A DNA stretch of 23,838 bases from Chrysophaeum taylorii (taxonomy: Eukaryota; Sar; Pelagophyceae; Pelagomonadales; Pelagomonadaceae): contig JAQMWT010000256.1 in assembly GCA_029834535.1 (NCBI GenBank), forward strand, positions 7,501 to 31,338, read 5' to 3'. Position 1 is the stretch's first letter. Every line of letters begins with the position of its first letter. Made by a program: the position numbers and the translations under genes. The notes under the pieces were generated by a model. That model saw only the letters and a program-made list of their open reading frames with translations, ran no database searches and was not told the origin of the DNA. Shown piece by piece: positions 1-8,688 of this stretch.

Positions 1-24
1 GAATTTCTTTCATGTTTGCTCGAT

Positions 25-240
25 TTTGATGTATGATTAAGGAAAAACTCACAAGTGTGGTCACTTCCCATAGAAGTTAGGTCAGTTAAGTTTGGTCACT
101 CCGAAGTTGCATTAAGTTTGATCAATCAACCCTTCAAGTTTGATTAATTTCCTTGTAAGTTTGGTCAACAAGTTTGATCACTACTCCTCGAACTTCCACA
201 GTATTGACCAAACTTCGGCTTTTAAAATCAAACTTAAGGA
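25..240. repeat. Cluster of AAGTTTGRTCA motifs, left end of MULE region
   Basis: Short degenerate copies of AAGTTTGGTCA or AAGTTTGATCA recur about every 15-30 bases here, for example near 90, 115, 137, 158 and 170. At about 205-237 two copies are in the opposite orientation (GACCAAACTT, ATCAAACTT). The same motif is clustered at 4030-4230 and 5040-5280, so the clusters bracket the transposase gene. I infer that this is the terminal or subterminal region of the Mutator-like element and that the motif may be a transposase binding site. No clean long terminal inverted repeat was found. Confidence 0.6.
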
Positions 241-243
241 GGC

Positions 244-1016
244 CTTTTAAGGGGGCGCGTGAGCGCTTTTGGCGCGAAAATGCTTTTAAAACGAGAGCTA
301 GGTGCTGCAGCTACGCAGAATCTACCGTGGCGTTACACGCGCGGCATGGACACCCCCCCATGACCGTCTTAGAAGGAGATCCTAAGGCAGCGCGGCGATA
401 CGCAAGGAGCTTCGCATATTGAGGGCTGCGACGCGCGGCCTCGCCAGCAGTTTCCCACGGCTTGACGCGGTTAAGCTGGGCCCATTCTCGCACCTTCCAT
501 CATAGGAGCATCCCATACCGCGACTCACCATGGTGCTGTTGCCGTGGTCGTCCGCCATTCTTCGGCAAGAGGCGGACGCCAAAAGACAAAGGTAAATGGT
601 CAGCGTGACACGGATCACCCCATTCTGGATCCCAAAATCCGAGAGGGAGAGCGTCTTTGCGAATCGATTCAGGGTCGAGAGCGCGCATCCGAGGTTCTAA
701 GGAGGGTGCCTCTTGATAGTGTTGTGGAGGTTTTCGTTGGCGGTCTTGTCGAGGCAACCACACGGCTATGTCGAAGTGCCCCCCGGGCGTTAATGAACCA
801 TGGATTTGAAGTCGACGCGGGAGCTTGGAAATAAACAAGTCACCTGTGAGCCTTGTTGAACGAGCGGAGAACATGGCGCACTGGGTCCTTTTCTTGGAGC
901 GAGGCTTTCCGGCCGGTGGAGCACGCGTAGGCCGTCCTGATTGATTGGATTCCTGCACGAAGCCTGTTGTTTCCGTGTCGAGTGCGTTGGGTGTACATGC
1001 CCGATAGGACCGTGGG
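244..1016. other. No convincing gene; 3' flank of the MULE transposase
   Basis: This stretch has several medium-length open frames on both strands, but none has a recognisable motif or coding-like composition. It lies between the end of the transposase reading frame and the left motif cluster, so it is probably the non-coding 3' part of the element. Nothing else was seen. Confidence 0.4.
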
Positions 1017-2211
1017 TCACACGAGCTCGCTGCTACAAACATTCTTGGACACTCCCATAAAAACACACATCATTGAACTCGGCTTCAAATATCGCACCGA
1101 ATCGTTCTCGAAAGGTAAGAAGTACCCCATACTCAGCTCGGCAAAGATTCCCTTGTCTTCGTCGTTCGCATCATACCGCTCCGTATCGTCCCCGTTGTCG
1201 TACGTGACGGCGAACTTGTTTCTGGCGTAGGTGACTGTTCCAGGAACGTAGTGTTTAGGCTGCGCAGCGGGATATGGCACATCCGAAGCCATCACCCGGA
1301 CTGATTTGACACTCCTTCCGCGCGCCGTAAGCATATTGAGGGTGGTGGTGAGCTCGGCGCGCGCACGGTCCCACGCTTCTTTGTCTGTTGGCCACCAGGG
1401 AGGAAACGAGCTTGTAGACGACTCTTTCTGCTGCTTGTTTGGGGGCTCGGTCGACGCGGGAGGCTCGGTATACGCGGGAGGCGCGGGAGGCTCGGGAGAC
1501 GCGGGAGGCTCGGTAGGCTCGGGAGGCTCGGTAGGCTCGGGAGGCTCGGTTGCTTTGCGGCCTCCTTTCCTCCGCTTTTTACTGGCGACCCGGGCAGCAG
1601 TTCCTTCTGGGTCCAACCCGGCGAACGTCTTGGCCATTTCTTTTCGTGCACGCTTCCGGTCCTTCTTTGACCCCGACCCCGTATTCTTCCGCAGCGAGGA
1701 TTCTTGGCGTTGGTCGTTCTTTGGCCTGCCTGTCCGTCGGGGCCCGATCGCGGATGGCAGCCAAGGCTCAAACTCCTCACCAGCTTCTTTGCATTCGGCT
1801 TCAATTTCTCCTTGCGCCGATTCAATTTCCGTTGCGTTGAGAATCGGAAACACCCCCCCGACCCGATATTGACTTTCCCAACGCTGCGTCGTGGTCCAAA
1901 GTGGATAGAGATCCTCAGCACGCTCACCGCGAGCTATCTGAGCTCCAATCATGCAAACGCACGGCAGGCGAGAGAGCGCGTAGTTGCCACAGCTACAGGA
2001 AAGTACGTCGAGTTGCTCCGAATCTTCAAAATTCACGTATCCCTTCTGCCCGATAACAACGACGGACGTAAGTTTCTGATTGTTGTCACCTAAGACATAC
2101 GCCAAGAACGTCCCCTTATTGGCCCCAGCGCCGCCGCCGTAAGGCTGAACTCTTGTTATCCGGGTCTTGCTTTTTGCAACCTTGACTTGGGCATCATTAT
2201 TGTAGTTGGGC
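1017..2211 (-). CDS. MULE transposase, last exon: SWIM-like finger, Pro-rich linker, possible Tudor-like domain
   Basis: The open frame runs about 400 residues. Near its start is a SWIM-type zinc finger, Cys-x-Cys followed by Leu-Pro-Cys-Val-Cys, at about 1950-1985; SWIM fingers sit C-terminal to the DDE core in Mutator-like transposases. The usual last His is Cys here. A basic Lys/Arg-rich stretch follows, then a Pro-Glu-Pro-Thr repeat. The final ~100 residues contain PGTVTYARNKFAVTYDNGDD, which looks like the beta-barrel core of a Tudor or Agenet fold. A TAG acceptor at 2212-2213 fits the phase of a GTGAGT donor at 2424-2419, so the exon probably starts at 2211. The frame is open to its stop at 1017. 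The SWIM call is good; the Tudor call is tentative. Confidence 0.7.
1441..1550 (-). repeat. Coding minisatellite (Pro/Glu/Thr-rich)
   Basis: Tandem 9-18 base repeats of the GGGAGGCTCGGTAGGCTC type (plus strand) encode Pro-Glu-Pro-Thr-Glu-Pro on the minus strand. They form the flexible linker between the SWIM-like finger and the C-terminal domain. Length is likely to vary between copies. Confidence 0.8.
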
Positions 2212-2424
2212 CTACGGTTCACGCTTAGATATCACATAGAACAACCCGACAAGTGTGAACATAACAACGGGAGTTTGATCTGAAAAGACAAAGGCCCGTA
2301 GGCCCGTACGTATTTGAGATGGTTGAGACCCTTGAGATTATTGGCCGAAAACACGCTATTTTGATCGAAGACAAGACGAAACTAATGACGCAACAATTTG
2401 CATCCGAACACGAGGAAGACTCAC
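2212..2424 (-). other. Probable intron of MULE transposase
   Basis: A consensus donor GTGAGT (2424-2419) follows the upstream exon and a TAG acceptor (2213-2212) precedes the next. Both flanks are phase 2, so removing 213 bases keeps the frame (…Glu-Arg-Leu-Thr | Pro-Asn-Tyr…). This is the best supported of the three introns. Confidence 0.6.
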
Positions 2425-2864
2425 GTGAGCCTCTCGCCGGTTTTTGCGCACCGGATGGCCGCTGCGCTCGTATCCGCGTAGGTCGTTGCCTGCTCAGCGA
2501 ACAAGGTCTGGAGGGACTTGGGTCCGTTGCATAACCTCGCGTTGATGTGCTTCTTGTTGAAAGCCTCCGCCGGGTTGTTCGTACTCGTGCCATAGAGTGC
2601 CCTGGGCCCGTCTAACACTGTGACGGTGTCTGCTTCCTGATCGTTCAGATGCTTTCGCGCATATTCGCGCCGACTGGCAACCTGTAGTGCCAGAAAACTC
2701 AATGCCACGAGGAGATTATGACTCACCCAACGCTGGGCCTTGGGAGAAAGTTTGGCATGAAAAGCGTCGCTGGCCGCCTTCGTAGGCGCCTCAACAAAGC
2801 GACGAAAGATAGCGGCGTCCCCGGATTCCGCGATCTTTGCGATGTTCTCGCTGCCGTGGTTCAC
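2425..2864 (-). CDS. MULE transposase, third coding block (after the DDE core)
   Basis: About 147 residues are open. The segment GTSTNNPAEAFNKKHINAR (about 2530-2590) matches the conserved Mutator-like motif in which Thr-Ser/Asn-Asn is followed by Glu-x-Phe-Asn, C-terminal to the catalytic core. Upstream, FRRFVEAP…RWVSHNLL fits the usual helical stretch ending in a Trp. The block ends at the GTGAGT donor. Its 5' edge is uncertain: a CAG acceptor lies at about 2866-2864, but its phase does not match the preceding donor, and the frame stays open a little further toward the LINE fragment. A stretch with the usual Cys-x-x-His is not seen between this and the previous block. Confidence 0.65.
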
Positions 2865-2903
2865 TGTGAATAGGACGTATTCACGAAGAGTAAACAGTTC
2901 AAA

Positions 2904-3300
2904 CTAACTAACTAACTAACTTCGGACCTCTCCCGGGCATGGGAGCCAGGCTGGGCCGGTAGTAGCCGGTCCAGGATCACAGAGCAAAAAATCACACAGT
3001 TGGGGTAGAAGCTTGGGAAGAAATTGCATGGATGGCGGACCGCCACTGCGCGCGGTCTTGTGCGAGGTCGTGCCACGAGTTGAAGGGGATGTCGCATTTC
3101 CGGAGTGCCTTGGCGAGCGACCTCCCGTACGTCATCTGCGGAGCCCCCGGTGGGCGCTTGGAGCGGACCCAAGACGAGAGCATCTTGCGAGGGAGTCGGG
3201 AGAAGGGCATGCGGGCGACGTGACCGGCCCAGCGGAGCTGGCGGCGCGTGACGTAGACGTCGATGGACTCGAGGCCGAGGCGCCGCCGCAGGATCTCCAC
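2904..3300 (-). mobile_element. 5'-truncated LINE (non-LTR retrotransposon) 3' end
   Basis: The minus-strand frame 3300-2992 encodes LRWAGHVARMPFSRLPRKML, then a Gly-Ala-Pro and a Trp-His-Asp-Leu-Ala-Gln-Asp-Arg-Ala-Gln-Trp-Arg block. This is the typical tail region after the reverse transcriptase of many LINEs. About 75 bases of 3' UTR follow, with a CCGGCTACTACCGGCC near-palindrome, and the element ends in four GTTA repeats at about 2904-2922. Some LINE clades end in such short tandem repeats. A stop lies 9 bases upstream of the readable part, so only the 3' end is present. It sits between two MULE coding blocks, probably within an intron. No target-site duplication was found. Confidence 0.75.
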
Positions 3301-3408
3301 AACAGTTCATCGAAGACTTACTGCAGGAGAAGGCGTCGGCCTCGGGCGTATGCTGCGCAGGAATCGGAATTAGACGAGGAATCAAATGGTGCTAGCGAGG
3401 TCACTCAC

Positions 3409-3945
3409 GGTGACGTGCGCTATGAGGCCTCCCTTTTGGAAGTCCTGTACTATGACGAATCCCTGACAGTTTATGTGCGGGATGTTCTCGACGGTCAGTT
3501 TAATGACCTTGCCGATCGATTCCGCAGACTCGGTCATGTTCCACCGCGAAGTGGATATCATCACGAGGTGGTTGTTGGCATCACGGCCGGTCACAGAAAT
3601 CATCACCTGGTTGTCGAGGCAGTGAGCGCCGTCAATAAACGCCTGCCGGCGCAGGAGGCCCGCATTCATCATGCGTATGGCGGGTTTCGACACGACGACA
3701 TAACCTAAGAAGAACTTCCTATCAGCCAAGGCAGGTGACTGCAGCATTTCAGGGATCTTGTGGTCGTTGAGGTCTAAGCTCTTGTACCGGCTCCTGTCGG
3801 AGCCATGCCTGAACTCTTGTTCCGACTTGTGCTCAGACTTGAGCCTCTTCCTGAATACCTTCAGGAGACCTCCTTGTTTCGCGCCATACAACTTAACCGC
3901 ATGACCGTGGGCTCGCAACGCGCGCTGGCAAGCGTGCAACTCCGC
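3409..3945 (-). CDS. MULE transposase, second exon: DDE catalytic core (first two Asp blocks)
   Basis: The frame encodes about 180 residues. RRQAFIDGAHCLDNQVMISV, then Asp-Ala-Asn-Asn-His and Glu-Ser-Ala-Glu-Ser, match the first catalytic-Asp block of Mutator-like transposases (IDGTH…AVGxDxNNxxxPxAF…E). GFVIVQDFQKGGLIAHV fits the second Asp block (xSDRxKGLxxAI). The exon probably starts after a TTAG acceptor at 3947-3946, and a GTGAGT donor at 3408-3403 ends it just before an in-frame stop at 3382. The first-exon donor that best fits (GTGAGC at 4373-4368) is not in the matching phase, so either I chose the wrong donor or the gene is broken there. Confidence 0.8.
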
Positions 3946-4338
3946 CTAAGAGAATGACAAGTGTGACTTTGATGCACACAACTGAAGGTAGATGTGGCGA
4001 AGTATACTAACACACTAAGCTACGATTTTCAAGTGCGGTCACGAAACCAAAAGAGTTTGATCAGAAAGCTACAAGTTTAATCACAAAGTTTGATCACACG
4101 GACATAAGTTTGATCATAAAGTCACAAGTTTGGTCACCAAGTCAAAAGTTTGGTCATAAAGTCACGCGTTTGGTCACACAGTCACAAGTTTTGTCACAAA
4201 GTTTGGTCAGAACATTACAAGTTTGATCACACACATGCACCTCCTCGCAGGACAACAGCCACAAACAAGACCTGCGCAAGACACCGCTGATACCGCGTTC
4301 CTCTCCTCGTTTCCCAAGAGCGCTAGGATGCACTTGAG
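3946..4338. other. Probable intron between MULE exons 1 and 2
   Basis: No coding frame of note. Most of it is taken up by the internal AAGTTTGRTCA cluster. Candidate donors on the minus strand include GTGAGC at 4373-4368 (just inside the first coding block) and GTGCAT near 4240. The acceptor is at 3947-3946. Confidence 0.45.
4028..4231. repeat. Internal cluster of about ten AAGTTTGRTCA motifs
   Basis: About ten copies of AAGTTTGATCA or AAGTTTGGTCA variants lie in 200 bases, in one orientation on the plus strand, spaced about 15-22 bases and separated by short CACA/AGTCAC linkers. The same motif appears at both ends of the MULE region. It lies between two transposase coding blocks, so it is not simply a terminal repeat. 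It could be an array of transposase binding sites (self-regulation), an intronic minisatellite, or the end of an older nested copy. Confidence 0.7.
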
Positions 4339-5022
4339 CTAGATGTTCTCGACGGATGAGAATGTATGCTCACGGTTCGTCATCTCATTGAGCCTTTCCT
4401 TGATGACGTTGTTGTGGACATCTACCAGACGCCTTTTCCGAGTAGTGCCTCCTGACTTGCTCTCCATAGAGCCCTTCTTGATGATGGTCGTCACGGCCTC
4501 TAAGAAGTGCTCTGCGCGGTAGTTCGACTTGGGCTGGGTTTTCGTCGGTGTAAAAAGTCCTGTGCAGGTGTGAGGTTCATCATGCGTGACGACGAAGTCT
4601 ATAAGCCCATCACGACGAGCAGCGCGCTTAAAGAAGCCGCAGCCCTCTACTTTACACTTGAACGACAACGCCGTCGCGGTAATGATCATGTTATGCACGC
4701 TGTGCTTGCCCCCCGTGTCGACCATCTTCGGCTGCAACTCGGCCTCTTCCCGAACGCACATACTAAATTCGGATTTCGTCGGGTGGCGTGAAAGCAGCGA
4801 AACGTGGTGCTTGAACATTCTGAGCTGCGACAGCGTACGCGGCGATCTGTCACAGTCGTTAACCTTCGTCAGGCCACGCTTGCCGTTCTTGGTGTCGTGG
4901 TCGCCCGACGTCAGAGAGATACCAGCACGGTCCCGCTCGACCTGAGCGAAGCCCTCGTCGATATCGACCTCCTCGTCATCCGTGTCGAAGTCGAAGGACG
5001 CTCCGGAGTCACGACGCGACAT
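4339..5022 (-). CDS. MULE transposase, first exon: zinc-binding N-terminal domain
   Basis: The ATG at 5022 opens 227 residues. An acidic N-terminus (Asp/Glu-rich, residues ~8-30) precedes a zinc-binding module: Cys-x4-Cys in CKVEGCGFF and His-x3-His-x-Cys in HDEPHTC, about 130-165. This arrangement (C..C…H.C) is the DNA-binding domain found at the N-terminus of MuDR/FAR1-type transposases. A basic stretch (GGTTRKRRL) follows. The frame stops at 4339; splicing just before that would link it to the DDE block at 3945. Family placement is firm from the four blocks together; the exact exon end is not. Confidence 0.75.
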   Translation of the reverse strand: MSRRDSGASFDFDTDDEEVDIDEGFAQVERDRAGISLTSGDHDTKNGKRGLTKVNDCDRSPRTLSQLRMFKHHVSLLSRHPTKSEFSMCVREEAELQPKMVDTGGKHSVHNMIITATALSFKCKVEGCGFFKRAARRDGLIDFVVTHDEPHTCTGLFTPTKTQPKSNYRAEHFLEAVTTIIKKGSMESKSGGTTRKRRLVDVHNNVIKERLNEMTNREHTFSSVENI

Positions 5023-5039
5023 GCAGAACCTCCAAATGC

Positions 5040-5298
5040 TTGATCACAGCGGGCCTTGTTTTGTCAGCGAGCCCTATCCTTGTTTTCTTCAAGCATAAGT
5101 TTAGTCAGCCAAGATACGGATTGACTGTAAAAGACCAAACATACATATGGTGGTTGGAAACTCGACTTTTCCCTAATAATAAGGGGAACTTGACTTTCCC
5201 CTTGTTATTGGGGAAAAGTCGAGTTTCCAACCACCATATGTATGTTTGGTCACCGTAAACCCCCAACAAGTTTGGTCACTTAAGTCCTAACTACTAAT
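5040..5298. repeat. Right-end cluster of AAGTTTGRTCA-type motifs
   Basis: Motif variants occur near 5038, 5096, 5243 and 5267, mostly in the same orientation as the left cluster. This is probably the other end of the MULE, upstream of its start codon, and may also hold the promoter. The foldback at 5133-5251 lies inside it. Confidence 0.55.
5133..5251. repeat. 119-bp foldback (near-perfect hairpin), MITE-like
   Basis: The left arm starts GACCAAACATACATATGGTG and the right arm ends with its reverse complement. The arms are about 55 bases with only a few mismatches (Ts and Cs in the TTTTCCC/ATAA region) around a loop of roughly 5-10 bases centred near 5192. Its outermost bases, GACCAAAC…GTTTGGTC, are the AAGTTTGGTCA motif itself. 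It could be a foldback MITE or an element end with an adjoining inverted copy. Confidence 0.85.
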
Positions 5299-5299
5299 C

Positions 5300-5382
<83 letters not shown>
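5299..5382. repeat. (CTGT)n microsatellite
   Basis: About 21 uninterrupted CTGT units, followed by CTTTAAATGTCGAC. Shorter CTGT/TTTG tracts lie at the edges of the other repeat units (about 6436-6560, 7612-7648, 8631-8690), so this tract marks a unit boundary. Confidence 0.95.
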
Positions 5383-6435
5383 TTAAATGTCGACAAGTGC
5401 AGGCCAGTAAGTTCACCTAGTCCCAATATCGAACCCCAGTAAGTTCACCTAGTCCCAATCTCTAACCCCAGCAAGTTCACCTAGTCCCAATCTCTAACCC
5501 CAGTAAGTTCACCTGGTCCCAGTAAGTTTCATATAAGTTCACCTGGTCAGTAAGTTCACCTAGCTCACACCAACTCCTTTGAGCTCGTCGCTCTCGCCTC
5601 CGCCAATCTAAACTGCTTCGATCCGCACGCGCCGCCAACCTTTGACTGAGTTTACTCTAAAAACCCTTTGCTCTAAAACCCCAGTATGTTCACCTGGTCC
5701 CAGTTTCACCTGGTCACTCAGCTCACCTAGTCCCAATCTCAAACCCCAGTAAGTTCACGTGGTCCCAGTAAGTTCACCTATAGTGCGCGTGTAGACGCCG
5801 GGAGGGGGCTTATAGGTATTGCGTAGCACGTGTGGGGTCGGGTGGAGTCGTCGACTCAGAAGAGCATATCCCCGGGGTTGCCGATCGACAGAGAGCCACG
5901 TAGAGCTGGACGTGACAGAAGACGGGCTTAGGTAAGAGGACGCCGACCTCGCGGGGCGTCTGGCCCTGGCTCTTGTTGATCGTTTGGCGTAGGCGGGCCT
6001 TAAGGGTTGCAGGTTGGAGGAGCCTCGGTGACACGACACGATCGATCATGTATCTGGTACCGTTGCAGTGGCCGTGCGACGGGTCGAGGTTGCGAAGACC
6101 TTAAGCTCGCGCTCAAAGTCAGCATGCCGTTGGTTGTCAGGGAGTCGAAAACTCGACTGTAAAGAGCGAGGCGTCGTCTTCCGACCCAACCTAGTCTGCC
6201 TAAAAGAACTCCGACGCCTCGTCTCCGGGAAAAAAAGGCCGCGGTCATGCGCGCGTTGTCAGCATCGACAACATCGTTTCGACGGGGCGTGAGAATGGCG
6301 CGCTGAAAGAGCCGCCGCGGGTCGTGGAAATAGTCTGCGAGGTCGCCGTAGACGGCTTGGAGGATCACCTGTCTGGCTCTCGCGCCTACCTGATCCTTAC
6401 TCTCGCGCCTACCTGATCCTTACCCTAAATCGAGG
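5383..6435 (-). mobile_element. Repeat unit A: Helitron/Pif1-type helicase 3' fragment plus minisatellite
   Basis: Read on the minus strand from 6435. The unit starts with TCGATTTAGGGTAAGGATCA, and the early part encodes VYGDLADYFHDPRRLFQRAI followed by Leu-Thr-Pro-Arg-Arg-Asn and Asp-Ala-Asp-Asn-Ala-Arg. This is the Helitron helicase region where RAILTPxN…V..xN is conserved. Later come TINKSQGQT (motif V) and QLYVALCR (motif VI, with Cys for Ser). The frame is broken by a T7 run and other shifts. Short stretches of other frames give LRNLDPSHGHCNGTRYM and PEDM…VDDST, also helicase. Compared with the family, segments are missing before LRNLD and between RRQ and TINKS. The rest (5400-5780) is the AGTAAGTTCACCTAGTCCC minisatellite. 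Pseudogene; no protein expected. Confidence 0.75.
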
Positions 6436-6611
6436 GACAGACAGACAGACTTTCATGCTCCCCACACACACCCCCCTCTTAGCAGTCGACATTTAAAGAC
6501 AGACAGACAGACTCTTAGCAGTCGACATTTAAAGACAGACAGGCGGACAGACAAACAAACAAACATCTGTCGATTAGTAGTTATAGGACTGCTAAGAGGG
6601 AGGTGTGTCCT
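6436..6611. repeat. Inverted junction between units A and B
   Basis: Units A and B face away from each other across this segment. It holds CAGA-type tetranucleotide tracts and two direct copies of CTCTTAGCAGTCGACATTTA (about 6477-6496 and 6513-6532). An inverted repeat pairs CCCCTCTTAGCAGTC (6474-6488) with GACTGCTAAGAGGG (6587-6600). The pattern suggests the meeting of two element ends, or a repaired palindromic duplication. Confidence 0.7.
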
Positions 6612-7646
6612 TCGATTTAGGGTAAGGATCATGTAGGCCCGCGAGCCAGGCAGGCATTGATCCTCCAAGCCGTCCACGGCGACCTCGCAGACTGTTTCCA
6701 CGACCCGCGGCGGCTCTTTCAGCGCGCCATTCTCACGCCCCGTCGAAACGATGTTGTCGATGCTGACAACGCGCGCATGACCGCGGCCTTTTTTTTCCCG
6801 GAGACGAGGCGTCGGAGTTCTTTTCGGCCGACTAGGTTGGGTCGGAAGACGACGCCTCGCTCTCAAGAGTCGAGTTTTCGACTCCCTGACAACCAACGGC
6901 ATGCTGACTTTGATCGCGAGCTTAAAGTCTTCGCAACCTCGACCCGTCGCACGGCCACTGCAACGGTACCAGATACATGATCGATCGTGTCGTTGTCACC
7001 GAGGCTCCTCCGACCTGTATCCCTTGAGGCCCGCCGACGCCAAACGATCACCAAGAGCCAGGGCCTGACGCCCCGCGAGGTCGGCGTCCTCTTGGCGAAG
7101 CCCGTCTTCTGCCACGTCCAGCTCTACGTGGCTCTCTGTCGATCGGCAACCCCGAGGATATCCTCTTCTGGGTCGACGACTCCACCCTACCCCACACGTG
7201 CTGCGCAATACCGATAAGCCCCCTCCCGGTGTCTACACGCGCACTATAGGTTAACTTACTGGGACCAGGTTAACTTACTGGAACCAGGTGAACTTACTGG
7301 GCTTAGAGATTGGGATTAGGTGAACTTAGTGACCAGGTGAACTTACTGAGACCAAGTGCAAACTTACTGAGGCTTTTAGAGTAAACTCAAAGCTTAGCGG
7401 CGTGTGCGGATCAAAGCAGCTTAGATTGGCGGGGGTGAGAGCGACGAGCTCAAAGGAGAGTGGGGTGAGTGGGTGTGGGTTTACGCCGAACTTTAGTGAT
7501 TGGGTTTACGCCGAATTTACTGGGGTTAGAGATTGGGACTAGGTGAACTTAACGGGGTGAAAACGCTGGGGTTAGAGATTGGGACTAGGTGAACTTACTG
7601 GCCTGCACTTGTGTCTGTCTGTCTGTTTGTTTGTCTGTCTGTTTGT
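6612..7646 (+). mobile_element. Repeat unit B: Helitron/Pif1-type helicase 3' fragment plus minisatellite
   Basis: Same unit as A, now on the plus strand. It encodes LFQRAILTPRRNDVVDADNA at about 6717-6776 and, in a later frame, TITKSQGLTPREVGVLLAKP and QLYVALCR. The T run after MTAAFF is eight bases here, against seven in A and C, so the reading frame differs. The shared losses before LRNLD and after RRQ are present. The last ~400 bases are minisatellite (TGAACTTACTGGGACCAGG type) interrupted by a 100-base spacer that is also seen in the other units. Pseudogene fragment. Confidence 0.75.
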
Positions 7647-8688
7647 CCCTCGATGTAGGGTAAGGATCAGGTAGGGGCGTGAGCCAGGCAGTGATCCTCC
7701 AAGCCGTCTACGGCGACCTCGCAGACTGTTTCCACGACCCGCGGCGGCTCTTTCAGCGCGCCATTCTCACGCCCCGTCGAAACGATGTTGTCGATGCTGA
7801 CAACGCGCGCATGACCGCGGCCTTTTTTTCCCGAAGACGAGGCGTCGGAGTTCTTTTCGGCCGACTAGGTTGGGTCGGAAGCCGACGCCTCGCTCTTTAC
7901 AGTCGAGTTTTGAACTCCCTGACAACCAACGGCATGCTGACTTTGATCGCGAGCTTAAAGTCTTCGCAACCTCGGCCCGTCGCACGGCCACTGCAACGGT
8001 ACCAGATACATGATCGATCGTGTCGTTGTCACCGAGGCTCCTCCAACCTATATCCCGTAAGGCCCGCCGACGCCAAACGATCACCAAGAGCTAGGGCCAG
8101 ACGCCCCGCGAGGTCGGCGTCCTCTTGGCGAAGCCCGTCTTCTGCCACGTCAAGCTCTACGTGGCTCTCTGTCGATCGGCAACCCCGAGGATATCCTCTT
8201 CTGAGTCGACGACTCCACCCTACCCCACACGTGCTGCGCAATACCGATAAGCCCCCCCCCGGCGTCTACACGCGCACGGTAGGTGAACTTACTGGGACCA
8301 GGTGAACTTACTGGGGTTTGAGATTGGGACTAGGTGAACTAAGTGACCAGGTGAACTTACTGGGACCAAGTGAACTTACAGGGGTTTTAGAGTGAACGCA
8401 AAGGCTAGCGGCGTGTACGGATAAAGCAGCTTAGATTGGCGGAGGTGAGAGCGACGAGCTCGAAGGAGAGTGGGGTGAGTGGGTGTGAGCACGAGTGGGT
8501 TTACGCCGAACTTACTGGGGTTAGAGATTGGGACTAGGTGAACTTACTGACCAGGTGAGCTTACTGGGACCAGGTGAGCTTACTGGGGTTAGAGATTGGG
8601 ACTAGGTGAACTTACTGGCCTGCACTTGTGTTTGTCTGTTTGTTTGTCTGTTTGTTTGTTTGTCTTTAAATGTCCACTGTTTGTTTGT
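7647..8688 (+). mobile_element. Repeat unit C: Helitron/Pif1-type helicase 3' fragment plus minisatellite
   Basis: Direct repeat of unit B with a period of about 1.04 kb. It has the longest single frame (about 7679-8305) through RAILTPRRNDVVDADNARMT, but this frame leaves the helicase after the T7 run. The motif V copy has a stop in place of Gln (TITKS-stop-GQT, near 8092). Minisatellite and TTTG/CTGT tracts close the unit. Confidence 0.75.

Noticed and set aside
174..422. Small open frames on both strands near the left end
   Set aside because: No motif, no coding-like composition, overlap on both strands; chance frames in a GC-moderate region.
1306..1872. Gly/Ser-rich plus-strand frame opposite the MULE last exon
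   Set aside because: It is the antisense shadow of the Pro-rich repeat and SWIM exon.
2912..3385. Longer minus-strand frame across the LINE fragment
   Set aside because: Different frame from the recognisable LINE tail, Pro/Arg-rich, no motif.
5299..5382. CRISPR array or regulatory repeat
   Set aside because: Plain tetranucleotide microsatellite without spacers; eukaryotic context.
5400..5780. CRISPR-like 32-base repeats (AGTAAGTTCACCTAGTCCC…)
   Set aside because: Head-to-tail minisatellite with decayed units and no unique spacers; also present in the other satellite copies.
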